Below, piece after piece: positions 1-7,780 of a DNA stretch of 64,000 nucleotides. The stretch comes from Clostridia bacterium. GTDB lineage: Bacteria; Bacillota; Clostridia; UBA1381. Every line of letters starts with the position of its first letter. Position 1 is the first letter of the stretch. The notes below the pieces were generated by a model. It did not search any database and was not told where the DNA came from. It saw only the letters and a program-made list of their open reading frames with translations. The stretch is from NCBI GenBank assembly GCA_017443895.1, contig JAFSXU010000077.1:1-64000 (forward strand), read 5' to 3'. The translations under genes and the position numbers were made by a program.

Positions 1-1217
1 GGACAGTAGCTCTTCGGTTTGTTGATGTTGGAGCAATCGGACCGCAAGGTTCAAGTGTCGGTTTTGCAACACTAAACAAGGCGATTCACAACATTACAGG
101 AGTGCATATGTCGCTCTATACCATTACAGATTGGCTTGGGCTAATTCCGATTTGCTTTATAATGGGATTTGGCATACTTGGGCTTTATGAGTGGATTAAG
201 AGAAGAAATCTTTTTAATGTTGATTACAGCATCCTCACGCTTGGCGGATTCTATATTGTTGTGATGGCAGCGTACATCTTATTTGAAATTTTCGTTGTAA
301 ATTACAGACCAATACTGATAAACGGAATTTTAGAAGCATCTTATCCATCATCAACAACTATACTCGTAATGTGTGTTATGCCAACTACCATAATGCAGTT
401 TAATGCACGCATCAAAAATAATGGATTTAAGAAATGTATGAACATTTTGATTGCAATATTTATTGCTTTTATGGTAATAGGCAGACTTGTTTCAGGTGTG
501 CATTGGGTTTCCGATATTATCGGCGGCGCAATGCTCAGTAGCGGTCTTGTGCTAATATATTATTCTATACAACTATCAGGAGAAAAAGAAATGATTAAAA
601 ATAACTATTTAATTCGATTGGAAAGAAAAGAAGATTATCGGGAGGTGGAAAACCTGATCCGTGAGTCGTTCTGGAATGTATACCGCCCCGGTTGCAGTGA
701 ACATTATGTGATACATATGCTTCGGGACGATCCGGGATTTATAAAAGAACTTGATTTTGTAATGGAGCAAAACGGTAAGATTATCGGGCAAAATATGTTT
801 ATGAAAACTGTTATTGATACCGACGACGGCAGGACTGTTGATGTTTTGACAATGGGGCCAATCTGCATTACACCTGAATTAAAGCGAAAAGGGTACGGAA
901 AAAAACTGCTTGACTATTCTTTGGAAAAAGCAACAGACCTCGGGTTCGGGGCTGTACTGTTTGAGGGAAATATTGATTTTTACGGCAAATGCGGATTTGA
1001 TTATTCATACAAGTTTGGTATAAGGTACCATGATTTGCCTGACGGCGCGGATTCTTCCTTTTTTCTGTGCAAAGAACTGATTACAGGCTACCTTGACGGT
1101 GTTACAGGTGTATACCGGACACCGCAGGGCTATTATGTTGACGATGCCGATGTTGAAGACTTTGACAAAGCATTTCCGTACAAGGAAAAATTAAAGCTGC
1201 CGGGACAAATATTTTAA
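1..1217 (+). CDS. PAP2-family phosphatase fused to GNAT acetyltransferase (5' partial)
   Basis: The reading frame is open from base 3 at the window edge, so the N-terminus is missing; the GTG at 102 is internal. The first half is a membrane PAP2 (type 2 phosphatidic acid phosphatase-like) domain with hydrophobic segments, a YRP segment followed by PSST (usual form PSGH), and the GVHWVSD active-site stretch. From codon 591 on the protein is a complete GNAT N-acetyltransferase, with an acetyl-CoA loop of the RKGYGKK type. The two halves are joined in frame without a stop. An AGGAG 8 nt before an ATG at 591 looks like the old or still active start of the GNAT gene, so this may be a recent stop-loss fusion of two neighbouring genes. 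Substrates of both domains are unknown. Confidence 0.8.
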   Translation, partial: TVALRFVDVGAIGPQGSSVGFATLNKAIHNITGVHMSLYTITDWLGLIPICFIMGFGILGLYEWIKRRNLFNVDYSILTLGGFYIVVMAAYILFEIFVVNYRPILINGILEASYPSSTTILVMCVMPTTIMQFNARIKNNGFKKCMNILIAIFIAFMVIGRLVSGVHWVSDIIGGAMLSSGLVLIYYSIQLSGEKEMIKNNYLIRLERKEDYREVENLIRESFWNVYRPGCSEHYVIHMLRDDPGFIKELDFVMEQNGKIIGQNMFMKTVIDTDDGRTVDVLTMGPICITPELKRKGYGKKLLDYSLEKATDLGFGAVLFEGNIDFYGKCGFDYSYKFGIRYHDLPDGADSSFFLCKELITGYLDGVTGVYRTPQGYYVDDADVEDFDKAFPYKEKLKLPGQIF

Positions 1218-1242
1218 ATAAAACAAAAATGTTGTATAATAC

Positions 1243-1271
1243 AAAAAACCAAGCAATAATGCTTGGTTTTT
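1243..1271. terminator. Bidirectional intrinsic terminator
   Basis: Stem AACCAAGCA/TGCTTGGTT with loop ATAA, flanked by A-run and T-run. It can end the PAP2-GNAT transcript on the plus strand and the tRNA-Leu transcript on the minus strand. Confidence 0.85.
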
Positions 1272-1274
1272 GCA

Positions 1275-1359
1275 TGGTGCGGATGACAGGACTTGAACCT
1301 GCACGACTCTCATCACTAGACCCTTAATCTAGCGTGTCTGCCAATTCCACCACATCCGC
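1275..1359 (-). tRNA. tRNA-Leu (anticodon AAG)
   Basis: Read on the minus strand this folds as a class II tRNA: acceptor GCGGATG/CATCCGC, long variable arm, GGTTCAAGTCC T-arm and encoded CCA. The anticodon stem CTAGA/TCTAG holds a loop TTAAGGG, giving anticodon AAG (codon CUU). It has its own promoter and terminator. Confidence 0.93.
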
Positions 1360-1371
1360 AAGACAATGGTT

Positions 1372-1399
1372 ATTATACCATAAAATTTTCATTTGTCAA
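1372..1399 (-). promoter_or_regulatory. Sigma-A promoter of tRNA-Leu
   Basis: On the minus strand TTGACA, 16-nt spacer, TATAAT, ending 12 bp before the tRNA 5' end. Confidence 0.85.
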
Positions 1400-1446
1400 T
1401 ACCAAAAGTAAAAAAAATTAAAGAAATTATTAAATTAAATTTCAAC

Positions 1447-1475
1447 TTGAAAACACATACATTTTATGGTATATT
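1447..1475 (+). promoter_or_regulatory. Sigma-A promoter of ttcA-tcdA
   Basis: TTGAAA, 17-nt spacer, TATATT. The -10 box lies beyond an in-frame ATG at 1466, which rules that ATG out as the start of the next gene. Confidence 0.75.
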
Positions 1476-1504
1476 TTATTCAACTTATAATAAGGAAGAA
1501 TAAT

Positions 1505-2341
1505 ATGGAAAATACACAAAATCAGCCTACAATTGCCGAGAGGGCGGAGGCGAGCATACGCAAAAAGTTTCACCGTGAGCTTTTTTCAAAGTTTGCGCAT
1601 GCAATAAACGAATATGAATTATTGCAGGAAAATGATAAGGTTGCCGTTTGCATTTCGGGCGGTAAGGATTCCATGCTTATGGCGAAGCTGTTCCAGGAGC
1701 TAAAACGCCATGACAAGTTCCCGTTTGAGCTTGTATTTTTGGTTATGGACTCTGGCTATGACACTCATCACCGCCAAATGATTGAAAACAATGCAAAAAA
1801 ATTGAATATTCCGATTACTATATACGAAAGTGATATTTTCGAGTCGGTATTTAATATTGAAAAATCGCCCTGCTATATCTGTGCAAGAATGAGACGAGGA
1901 CATCTGTACTCGAAAGCTAAGGAGCTTGGCTGTAATAAGATTGCTTTGGGACATCATTATGACGATGTTATCGAAACAATACTTATGGGTATGCTCTACG
2001 GCGGTCAGGTGCAAACTATGATGCCAAAGCTAAAGAGCACAAATTTCCAAGGTATGGAGCTTATCCGTCCGATGTATCAGATACGGGAGAGCGATATTAT
2101 ACATTGGTGCAAATATAACGGCTTGGAGTTTATACAATGCGCGTGCAAGTTCACTGCCGATACTGCGGCGGATAAGACAAGCTCAAAGCGCCTTGAAACA
2201 AAGAACATTATAAAAATGCTCAAAGAAACAAACCCGTTTGTTGAAAGCAATATTTTCAGAAGTGTTGAAAATGTGAACCTTGCAACGATTATTGCGTATA
2301 AGGACAAAAACGGAACACATAAATTTTTGGAAAACTACTGA
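1505..2341 (+). CDS. TtcA-family tRNA thiolation enzyme (PP-loop)
   Basis: ATP-pyrophosphatase of the TtcA/TilS family, 278 residues. The PP-loop SGGKDS is at residues 51-56, a CxxC pair at C123/C126 and further cysteines near C212/C214, the pattern that in TtcA carries a 4Fe-4S cluster used to thiolate cytidine 32 of tRNA. GHHYDD (149-154) is the second conserved nucleotide-site motif. The start at 1505 follows AAGGA and lies downstream of the promoter. It is probably co-transcribed with tcdA, 13 bp downstream, so the two form a tRNA-modification unit. The exact tRNA position modified is inferred from family membership; TtuA-like activity is an alternative. Confidence 0.82.
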   Translation: MENTQNQPTIAERAEASIRKKFHRELFSKFAHAINEYELLQENDKVAVCISGGKDSMLMAKLFQELKRHDKFPFELVFLVMDSGYDTHHRQMIENNAKKLNIPITIYESDIFESVFNIEKSPCYICARMRRGHLYSKAKELGCNKIALGHHYDDVIETILMGMLYGGQVQTMMPKLKSTNFQGMELIRPMYQIRESDIIHWCKYNGLEFIQCACKFTADTAADKTSSKRLETKNIIKMLKETNPFVESNIFRSVENVNLATIIAYKDKNGTHKFLENY

Positions 2342-2354
2342 TACGGAGGCAAAT

Positions 2355-3077
2355 ATGTCGGACAGATTTATACGAACAGAGCTTATGCTTGGGCATAATG
2401 CGATGGAAAAACTGAAAAAATCGCATGTGGCTGTATTTGGTGTCGGCGGTGTCGGCGGATATGCAGTAGAGGCGTTAGCAAGGAGCGGAGTGGGGAGTCT
2501 TGACCTTATAGACAACGATGTTGTTGCAGAGTCTAACATAAACCGTCAGATTATTGCAACGACCAAAACCATAGGCAAATCCAAGGTCGATGTGGCAAAA
2601 GAGCGGGTACTTGATATTAACCCCGATATAGAGGTAAACACTTTTAAAACCTTTTACACGCCTGAAAGTGCGAGTGATTTTGATTTTTCAAAATACGATT
2701 ATATAATTGACGCAATTGATACAGTAACAGGCAAGATTGAGCTTGTAATGCAGGCAAATGCGACAAATACACCGATTATTTCATCAATGGGCGCAGGGAA
2801 CAAGCTTGACCCGACAGCCTTTGAAGTGTCGGATATTTATAAAACAAGCATATGCCCTCTGGCAAGAGTTATGCGTCGAGAGCTTAATAAACGGCATATC
2901 AAAAAGCTAAAGGTCGTATACTCAAAGGAAAAACCCATACAGCCTAAAATTGATGAGGTAGCACTCCAAGAAGAAACAAATAAACGCCAAATCCCTGCAA
3001 GCAATGCCTTTGTGCCGTCGGTTGCAGGGCTGATAATTGCAGGTGAGGTAATAAAGGACCTTATTGGACACATATAA
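2355..3077 (+). CDS. tcdA: tRNA threonylcarbamoyladenosine dehydratase
   Basis: ThiF/MoeB/HesA superfamily protein of 240 residues. The N-terminal GVGGVGG (29-35) is the adenylating Rossmann motif, followed by the DxxxVAxSNINRQ segment typical of E1-like enzymes. TcdA (CsdL/YgdL) cyclises t6A at position 37 of tRNA to the hydantoin form using ATP. The C-terminal part with FVPSVAGLIIAGEVIKDL is characteristic of TcdA. The chosen ATG at 2355 is preceded by GGAGG; an upstream in-frame ATG at 2280 lies inside the previous gene. Likely operon with the ttcA-like gene. Confidence 0.88.
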   Translation: MSDRFIRTELMLGHNAMEKLKKSHVAVFGVGGVGGYAVEALARSGVGSLDLIDNDVVAESNINRQIIATTKTIGKSKVDVAKERVLDINPDIEVNTFKTFYTPESASDFDFSKYDYIIDAIDTVTGKIELVMQANATNTPIISSMGAGNKLDPTAFEVSDIYKTSICPLARVMRRELNKRHIKKLKVVYSKEKPIQPKIDEVALQEETNKRQIPASNAFVPSVAGLIIAGEVIKDLIGHI

Positions 3078-3083
3078 ATTAGT

Positions 3084-3124
3084 ATGCATACAAAAAGTAA
3101 ACGCTTTTGTATGCATATTTTTTT
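3084..3124 (+). terminator. Intrinsic terminator after tcdA
   Basis: 12-bp perfect stem ATGCATACAAAA/TTTTGTATGCAT followed by a T-rich run. Confidence 0.85.
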
Positions 3125-3127
3125 ACG

Positions 3128-3166
3128 CACCGCTTCGGCACGATGCGCCTTGCGTATGCGTTATAA
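3128..3166. repeat. 39-bp direct repeat, copy 1
   Basis: Segment beginning CACCGCTTCGGCACGATGCG and ending GTTATAA. It recurs 96 bp downstream with one mismatch. No credible gene; short frames across it have no ribosome-binding site. Confidence 0.8.
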
Positions 3167-3223
3167 TAACCTCATAGCTGTAGCAAAATCAGAGATTTTG
3201 ACATCTATGAGAACATTGAAACA

Positions 3224-3262
3224 CACCGCTTCGGCACGATGCGCCTTGCGTATGTGTTATAA
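3224..3262. repeat. 39-bp direct repeat, copy 2
   Basis: Second copy of the 3128-3166 element, differing at one base (GTATGTG for GTATGCG). Together the copies look like an interspersed intergenic repeat rather than a coding sequence. Confidence 0.8.
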
Positions 3263-3406
3263 GTAAAACCTATAACTAAATATTGATATTATGTATTAGA
3301 CAAATGAAATATTATATGCTATTATAAACCTACAAAACAGATAGGAAATATATACTATCTAAAAATGGAGGGATAGAGATGAAAAATGTCATATGGCAAG
3401 ACCGAT

Positions 3407-3625
3407 GTATGAGACGAATGCCGACAAGTTAAGTGAATACTACTCGCCAGACACCGTTTGCGGTGTCAGCCGAGTTACCGTAAGCATACGATAGCTTGAC
3501 AACGTCAAAGTATAAGACGAATGCCGACAAGTTAAGTGAATACTACTCGTCAGACACCGTTTGCGGTGTCAGCCGAGTTACCGTAAGCATACGATAGCTT
3601 GGCCACATCAAGGTATAGGACGAAT
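3407..3625 (+). repeat. 103-bp tandem repeat with nested stem-loops upstream of metY
   Basis: Two complete 103-bp units start at 3407 and 3510, and a truncated third at 3613. Each full unit contains a nested hairpin (outer ACTCG/CGAGT, inner GACACCG-TTTG-CGGTGTC) and then a small AAGC/GCTT hairpin; copy 1 has a further TGAC/GTCA hairpin. Copies differ at a few positions only. Copy 1 can be read from an ATG at 3393 as a 33-codon frame starting MARPMYETNADK, but it lacks a suitably spaced ribosome-binding site, and copy 2 falls in another frame. The block lies 70 bp before metY and could be a cis-acting RNA or a minisatellite. It does not match the SAM-I (S-box) consensus. Confidence 0.8.
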
Positions 3626-3693
3626 ATAAAATCATATAAAAATTAAATAGACACACCGAGTAAGTAAATAATAAAATTTTGGAGGAAAAAACA

Positions 3694-4986
3694 ATGGCAA
3701 ACAAGAATTATAGATTTGAAACTTTACAGGTACATTCAGGACAGGAAAATCCCGATCCTGCAACAGATGCAAGGGCAGTTCCTATTTATGCATCAACATC
3801 ATATGTATTCCGCAACTCACAGCATGCGGCTGATAGGTTTGGGTTAAGGGATGCAGGAAACATTTACGGTAGACTTACAAACCCGACGCAAAGTGTATTT
3901 GAAGAAAGAATTGCAGCGTTGGAGGGAGGAAGTGCGGCACTGGCTGTTTCATCAGGTGCGGCGGCAATAAGCTATACCATACAGGCACTTGCAAAGTCGG
4001 GCGAGCATATTGTGGCATCAAAAACAATTTACGGCGGTACATATAACCTGCTTGCACACACGCTTCCGCTGACAAATAACATTACAACCACATTTGTTGA
4101 CCCTGACGAGGAGGGTGCATTTGAAAATGCAATACAGGAAAATACAAAGGCTCTTTATATTGAAACCTTGGGTAATCCAAATTCAAATATAATTGACATT
4201 GAAAAGGTGGCAGAGATTGCGCATAAGCACGGTATAGTGCTTGTTGTTGACTCAACATTTGCAACTCCGTATCTTGTAAGACCTATTGAGTACGGCGCAG
4301 ATATTGTTGTGCACAGTGCGACAAAGTTTATAGGCGGTCACGGCACGGCTATAGGCGGAGTTATAGTAGAGTCGGGCAAGTTTGACTGGAGTAAATCGGG
4401 GAAATATCCTTGGATTTCAGAGCCAAACCCGTCATATCACGGCGTAAACTTCCATGAGGCGGTAGGACCTGCCGCATTTGCAACATATATACGAGCAATC
4501 TTATTGCGTGATACAGGCTCAACTCTTTCACCGTTCCATGCATTCTTGTTCCTGCAGGGACTTGAAACTCTTTCTTTAAGAGTAGAGCGCCATGTGTCAA
4601 ATGCCTTAAAGATAGTTGAGTATCTAAACCGCCACCCACAGGTTGAGGCGGTGCATCACCCGTCACTTGAAACCGAGCCGTCGCATAAGCTTTATAATAA
4701 GTATTTTCCAAACGGCGGCGGCTCAATATTCACATTTGAGATTAAGGGCGACGATAAGACTGCGCAAAAGTTTATTGATAATCTTGCGATATTCTCGTTG
4801 CTTGCAAATGTTGCAGATGTTAAATCCTTGGTTATCCACCCTGCAAGCACTACTCACTCACAGCTTAATGAGCAGGAGCTTAAAGAACAGGGTATTAAGC
4901 CAAATACCATAAGGCTTTCTGTGGGGATTGAAAATATTAACGACTTAATTGAAGCACTTGATGACGCCTTTGATGCTGTAAAATAA
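3694..4986 (+). CDS. metY: O-acetylhomoserine aminocarboxypropyltransferase (sulfhydrylase)
   Basis: PLP-dependent Cys/Met-metabolism enzyme of 430 residues, the usual length for MetY. It starts with the family opening FETLQVHSGQENPDPATDAR and carries the PLP lysine at K211 in HSATKFIGGHG. It makes homocysteine from O-acetylhomoserine and sulfide, the direct sulfhydrylation route to methionine. The start at 3694 has GGAGG 9 nt upstream; a TTG at 3679 overlaps that site and is unlikely. The gene stands alone between a repeat-rich leader and a terminator. No S-box or Met T-box could be recognised, so regulation is open; metK is at 55628. Confidence 0.92.
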   Translation: MANKNYRFETLQVHSGQENPDPATDARAVPIYASTSYVFRNSQHAADRFGLRDAGNIYGRLTNPTQSVFEERIAALEGGSAALAVSSGAAAISYTIQALAKSGEHIVASKTIYGGTYNLLAHTLPLTNNITTTFVDPDEEGAFENAIQENTKALYIETLGNPNSNIIDIEKVAEIAHKHGIVLVVDSTFATPYLVRPIEYGADIVVHSATKFIGGHGTAIGGVIVESGKFDWSKSGKYPWISEPNPSYHGVNFHEAVGPAAFATYIRAILLRDTGSTLSPFHAFLFLQGLETLSLRVERHVSNALKIVEYLNRHPQVEAVHHPSLETEPSHKLYNKYFPNGGGSIFTFEIKGDDKTAQKFIDNLAIFSLLANVADVKSLVIHPASTTHSQLNEQELKEQGIKPNTIRLSVGIENINDLIEALDDAFDAVK

Positions 4987-5009
4987 GTTACACCCATAAT
5001 ATATAATGA

Positions 5010-5056
5010 CAAGACACCAACTGTTATTCGGTATCGGTGTCTTGTTGTTTTTTTTG
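5010..5056 (+). terminator. Intrinsic terminator after metY
   Basis: Stem CAAGACACC/GGTGTCTTG followed by TTG and a run of eight T. Confidence 0.85.
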
Positions 5057-5124
5057 TTTGATTGTATATTTTTCACTAACCAAACATAGCTCATTTATGC
5101 AAAATGCCAAATTTAAAATTTATA

Positions 5125-5153
5125 TTGACATCGTGTCAGAATAAGTGTATATT
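5125..5153 (+). promoter_or_regulatory. Sigma-A promoter of the flavin/TetR operon
   Basis: TTGACA (5125-5130), 17-nt spacer, TATATT (5148-5153). The -35 box overlaps the first palindromic operator. Confidence 0.85.
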
Positions 5154-5174
5154 ATATATAGTGACACGATGTCA
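5126..5174 (+). promoter_or_regulatory. Twin palindromic TetR-type operators
   Basis: Two 13-bp perfect palindromes of the form TGACA-N3-TGTCA: TGACATCGTGTCA at 5126-5138 and TGACACGATGTCA at 5162-5174, centres 36 bp apart. The first covers the -35 box and the second sits near the expected transcription start. They are also reverse complements of each other. The operon encodes a TetR repressor, so autoregulation is the obvious inference. Confidence 0.75.
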
Positions 5175-5200
5175 GAATAAAAAAGAAGGGAAGATTTTAT

Positions 5201-5758
5201 ATGAAAAAGAATGTAGGTAAGCTGTTGGCACTATATCCTATGCCTGTAACGGTAATAGGAGCTATGAATGAAGATAATCCGACATGGACACTTGTGGCGC
5301 ATGTGGGAATTATAGGGCATGACAGAGTTCTTGTAAGCCTTGCAGCTCCGCATTTTATAAACGAATGTATAAAAAAGACGAATAAATTATCAATAAACAT
5401 TGTTGACGAGGGATTTTTGCCTGAAGCTGATTATGTGGGCTCTGTAAGCGGTAAGAATAAGGATAAATCAAAGGTGTTTGAATATGAGCTTGGCGAGAAT
5501 AAAGCACCGATTATAAAGAAAGCACCGCTTGTTATTGAGTGTAGTGTGGAGGATATATATAACACCCCAAATTTTGAGAGCTTTATTTGTACGATTGACG
5601 CAACATATGTTGAGGAGGAGCATTTAAACAGCGACGGTAAGGTAAATTATAATACACTAAAGCCTGTATTATTTGAGTTCCCGACATATGAATATCTAAA
5701 GACAGGCGATGTTTTAGGCAAATGCCTGTCATTTAAGAAAGATACAAATAAGGAGTGA
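5201..5758 (+). CDS. Flavin reductase-like protein (FMN-binding split barrel)
   Basis: 185-residue cytoplasmic protein with the opening PMPVTVIGAMNEDNPTWTLVAHVGIIG and VLVSLAAPHFINECIKKTN typical of the flavin-reductase-like split-barrel family, which binds FMN and often passes electrons from NAD(P)H or to partner proteins. It is the first gene of a four-gene operon that also encodes a TetR regulator, a flavodoxin lipoprotein and a carboxymuconolactone-decarboxylase-like protein. ATG at 5201 has an AAGGGAAG site upstream. Substrate and electron partner are unknown; a small-molecule flavoenzyme role is inferred from family. Confidence 0.82.
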   Translation: MKKNVGKLLALYPMPVTVIGAMNEDNPTWTLVAHVGIIGHDRVLVSLAAPHFINECIKKTNKLSINIVDEGFLPEADYVGSVSGKNKDKSKVFEYELGENKAPIIKKAPLVIECSVEDIYNTPNFESFICTIDATYVEEEHLNSDGKVNYNTLKPVLFEFPTYEYLKTGDVLGKCLSFKKDTNKE

Positions 5759-5763
5759 CAACT

Positions 5764-6387
5764 GTGCCAAAGGGTAGTATAGAACTAATCAATGCACGCA
5801 AGGAAGAAATCATAAGTGCTTGTGAAACGCTTTATAAAACGATGAGCTTTAAGGAAATCACAATGAAGGAAATCGCAAATGTTACATCCTTTACAAGAAC
5901 GGCAATATATAACTATTTCCAGACAAAAGAGGAGATATTTCTTGCACTTCTTGCACGGGAATACGAAAAATGGGCGGATGAGCTTGAGGCTGTAACCAAT
6001 AACAATGAAAAATTATCGGCAGATGAGCTTGCGGATAAAATTGCACATTCGCTTGATAATCGTATTCAGCTTTTAAAACTCGTTTCCATGAACCATTTTG
6101 ATATGGAGGAAAACAGCCGTGAGGAACGGCTTATAGAGTTCAAGGCATCATACGGCAGAGCAAGGGAGAATATGCGCGAGTGCGTGCGTAAATTTATGCC
6201 AAATATGAACGATAAGGATTTACAGGATTTTATATACTCGTTCTTTCCGTTTATGTTCGGGATTTATCCATATGCGTTTGTAAATGACAGACAAAAAGAG
6301 GCTATGGCAAAATCAAATGTCGGATATGTGTATATGACGGCATATGAGATAGTCTATAATTGTGTAAGAAAGTTATTGGAGGTATGA
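5764..6387 (+). CDS. TetR/AcrR-family transcriptional repressor
   Basis: About 207 residues. The N-terminus holds the TetR helix-turn-helix (FKEITMKEIANVTSFTRTAIYNYF) and the rest is an all-helical ligand/dimer domain. GTG at 5764 is chosen because AAGGAG lies 8 nt upstream; a GTG at 5755 would overlap that site and the stop of the previous gene. Located between flavin-enzyme and flavodoxin genes, and behind two TGACA-N3-TGTCA palindromes at the operon promoter, it most likely represses its own operon and responds to a redox-active or aromatic compound (inference). Confidence 0.88.
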   Translation: MPKGSIELINARKEEIISACETLYKTMSFKEITMKEIANVTSFTRTAIYNYFQTKEEIFLALLAREYEKWADELEAVTNNNEKLSADELADKIAHSLDNRIQLLKLVSMNHFDMEENSREERLIEFKASYGRARENMRECVRKFMPNMNDKDLQDFIYSFFPFMFGIYPYAFVNDRQKEAMAKSNVGYVYMTAYEIVYNCVRKLLEV

Positions 6388-6389
6388 AT

Positions 6390-7406
6390 ATGAAAAAAAC
6401 AATATCCTTGGTTTTATCCATGCTTATGCTTTTAAGCCTTGCTCTTACAGGCTGTGCCGCAGAAACACAGACAACCGCAAATTCAAAAGAAATAATTTTA
6501 CAGATTGGAAATCCGCAAATGACTATAAACGGTGCCGAAAAGCCTATTGATGATAACGACACGGCACCTGTTATTGTAAATGAGAGAACGCTTTTACCTG
6601 TAAGAGCAGTTGTTGAAGAAATGGGCGGCAGTGTTTTGTGGAACGGTGAAACAAAAGAGGTTACATTAAATTATGGTGCGGATGAAATAAAGCTTACCAT
6701 TGACAGCAAAACTGCATACCTAAACGGTGAGGGTAGGGAGCTTGACACTGCACCGCAGATAATAAACGACCGTACAATGCTCCCGATACGCTTTATAGCA
6801 GAAAGCTTTACCTTTGATGTTTTATGGGACGGCGAAACTCAGAAAATTACGATCACAAAGCCGGAGACGCAAGCTGAAACCGAACCTGAAACCGAGCCTG
6901 CAATTGAGCCTGAAACTGAGGCGCAATCAAAGACGCTTGTTGTATATTTCTCGGCAACGGGTACAACAAAGGGCTTGGCAGAGAAGGTTGCAAAGGTTGC
7001 AGGTGCCGATATAGTCGAGCTTGTACCGTCACAGCCTTATACCGAGGCGGACATTAACTACAATTCCGATTGCCGTGCAAACCGTGAGCAAAACGACGAT
7101 ACGGCAAGGCCTGAAATTGCAAATGTGATAGAAAACTTTGACAGCTATGACACAGTTATTATCGGTCATCCGATATGGTGGGGAACTGTTCCGAGAATTA
7201 TCTATACATTTATGGATAGCTATGATTTATCGGGCAAGGATGTATATATGTTCTGTACATCTGGCAGCAGCGGTATATCAACTGCCGTTTCGGATGTAAA
7301 AAAATATGCACCCGATGCAAATATTATAGACGGTATGCGCGGAACATCATCTACTGACGAGTCACAAATCAAGAGTTGGCTTGAGGGTAACGGCTACAAA
7401 AAATAA
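6390..7406 (+). CDS. Lipoprotein flavodoxin with copper-amine-oxidase-type stalk domain
   Basis: About 338 residues. A lipoprotein signal peptide ends at LTGC, so the mature protein should be anchored outside the membrane. Next comes a copper-amine-oxidase N-terminal-like (stalk) domain with the paired INERTLLPVRAVVEEMGG-type repeats (roughly residues 35-155), a Glu/Pro/Thr-rich linker made of TEPE-like repeats (about 160-180), and a flavodoxin-like domain starting LVVYFSATGTTKGLAEKVA (FMN phosphate loop) with IGHPIWWGTVP. Flavodoxins are normally cytoplasmic; an exported, tethered one is unusual. ATG at 6390 is 7 nt after GGAGG. It probably shuttles electrons at the cell surface within the TetR operon (inference). 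Confidence 0.85.
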   Translation: MKKTISLVLSMLMLLSLALTGCAAETQTTANSKEIILQIGNPQMTINGAEKPIDDNDTAPVIVNERTLLPVRAVVEEMGGSVLWNGETKEVTLNYGADEIKLTIDSKTAYLNGEGRELDTAPQIINDRTMLPIRFIAESFTFDVLWDGETQKITITKPETQAETEPETEPAIEPETEAQSKTLVVYFSATGTTKGLAEKVAKVAGADIVELVPSQPYTEADINYNSDCRANREQNDDTARPEIANVIENFDSYDTVIIGHPIWWGTVPRIIYTFMDSYDLSGKDVYMFCTSGSSGISTAVSDVKKYAPDANIIDGMRGTSSTDESQIKSWLEGNGYKK

Positions 7407-7424
7407 AATAAAGAAGGTAGTACA

Positions 7425-7748
7425 ATGAGTAAGAAAATAGTACAGACAGCAGGTAGGGAACAGCTTGGCGATTTTGCGCCGATGTTTGCGCATCTTAATG
7501 ACGATGTGCTTTTCGGTGAGGTTTGGAATGAAGAAGCTATTGATGTAAAAACAAAGTGTATAATAACGGTTGTGTCGCTTATGGCATCGGGAATTACCGA
7601 CAGCTCACTTGTATATCATTTGGAGAATGCAAAAAATAACGGTGTAACAAAGGAAGAGATAGCCGCTGTTATTACACATGCAACAATGTATACAGGCTGG
7701 CCAAAGGGCTGGGCAGTGTTCAGACTTGCAAAGGAAGTATGGAAATAA
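7425..7748 (+). CDS. Carboxymuconolactone decarboxylase-family protein
   Basis: 107-residue helical protein of the AhpD/CMD family, with the conserved order TVVSLMASG...LVYHLENAKNNGVTKEEIAAVITHATMYTGWP. The CxxC/ExxC redox pair of AhpD is not present, so this is closer to the decarboxylase or non-peroxidatic branch. The last gene of the flavin/TetR/flavodoxin operon, 18 bp after the flavodoxin, with a terminator behind it. CMD proteins often travel with flavodoxins and oxidoreductases in anaerobes; the true substrate here is unknown. Confidence 0.82.
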   Translation: MSKKIVQTAGREQLGDFAPMFAHLNDDVLFGEVWNEEAIDVKTKCIITVVSLMASGITDSSLVYHLENAKNNGVTKEEIAAVITHATMYTGWPKGWAVFRLAKEVWK

Positions 7749-7780
7749 CGGATATAATTTTCTGTTTAAAACATTGAATA

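Noticed and set aside
3084-3266. 60-residue reading frame behind tcdA
   Set aside because: It overlaps a terminator and both 39-bp repeats and shows repeat-derived sequence only.
3407-3625. CRISPR array in front of metY
   Set aside because: The units are 103 bp, directly joined and nearly identical over their whole length; there are no unique spacers and no cas genes in the window.
3300-3693. SAM-I (S-box) riboswitch or Met T-box for metY
   Set aside because: Neither the S-box core nor a T-box GGUGG-type antiterminator could be found.
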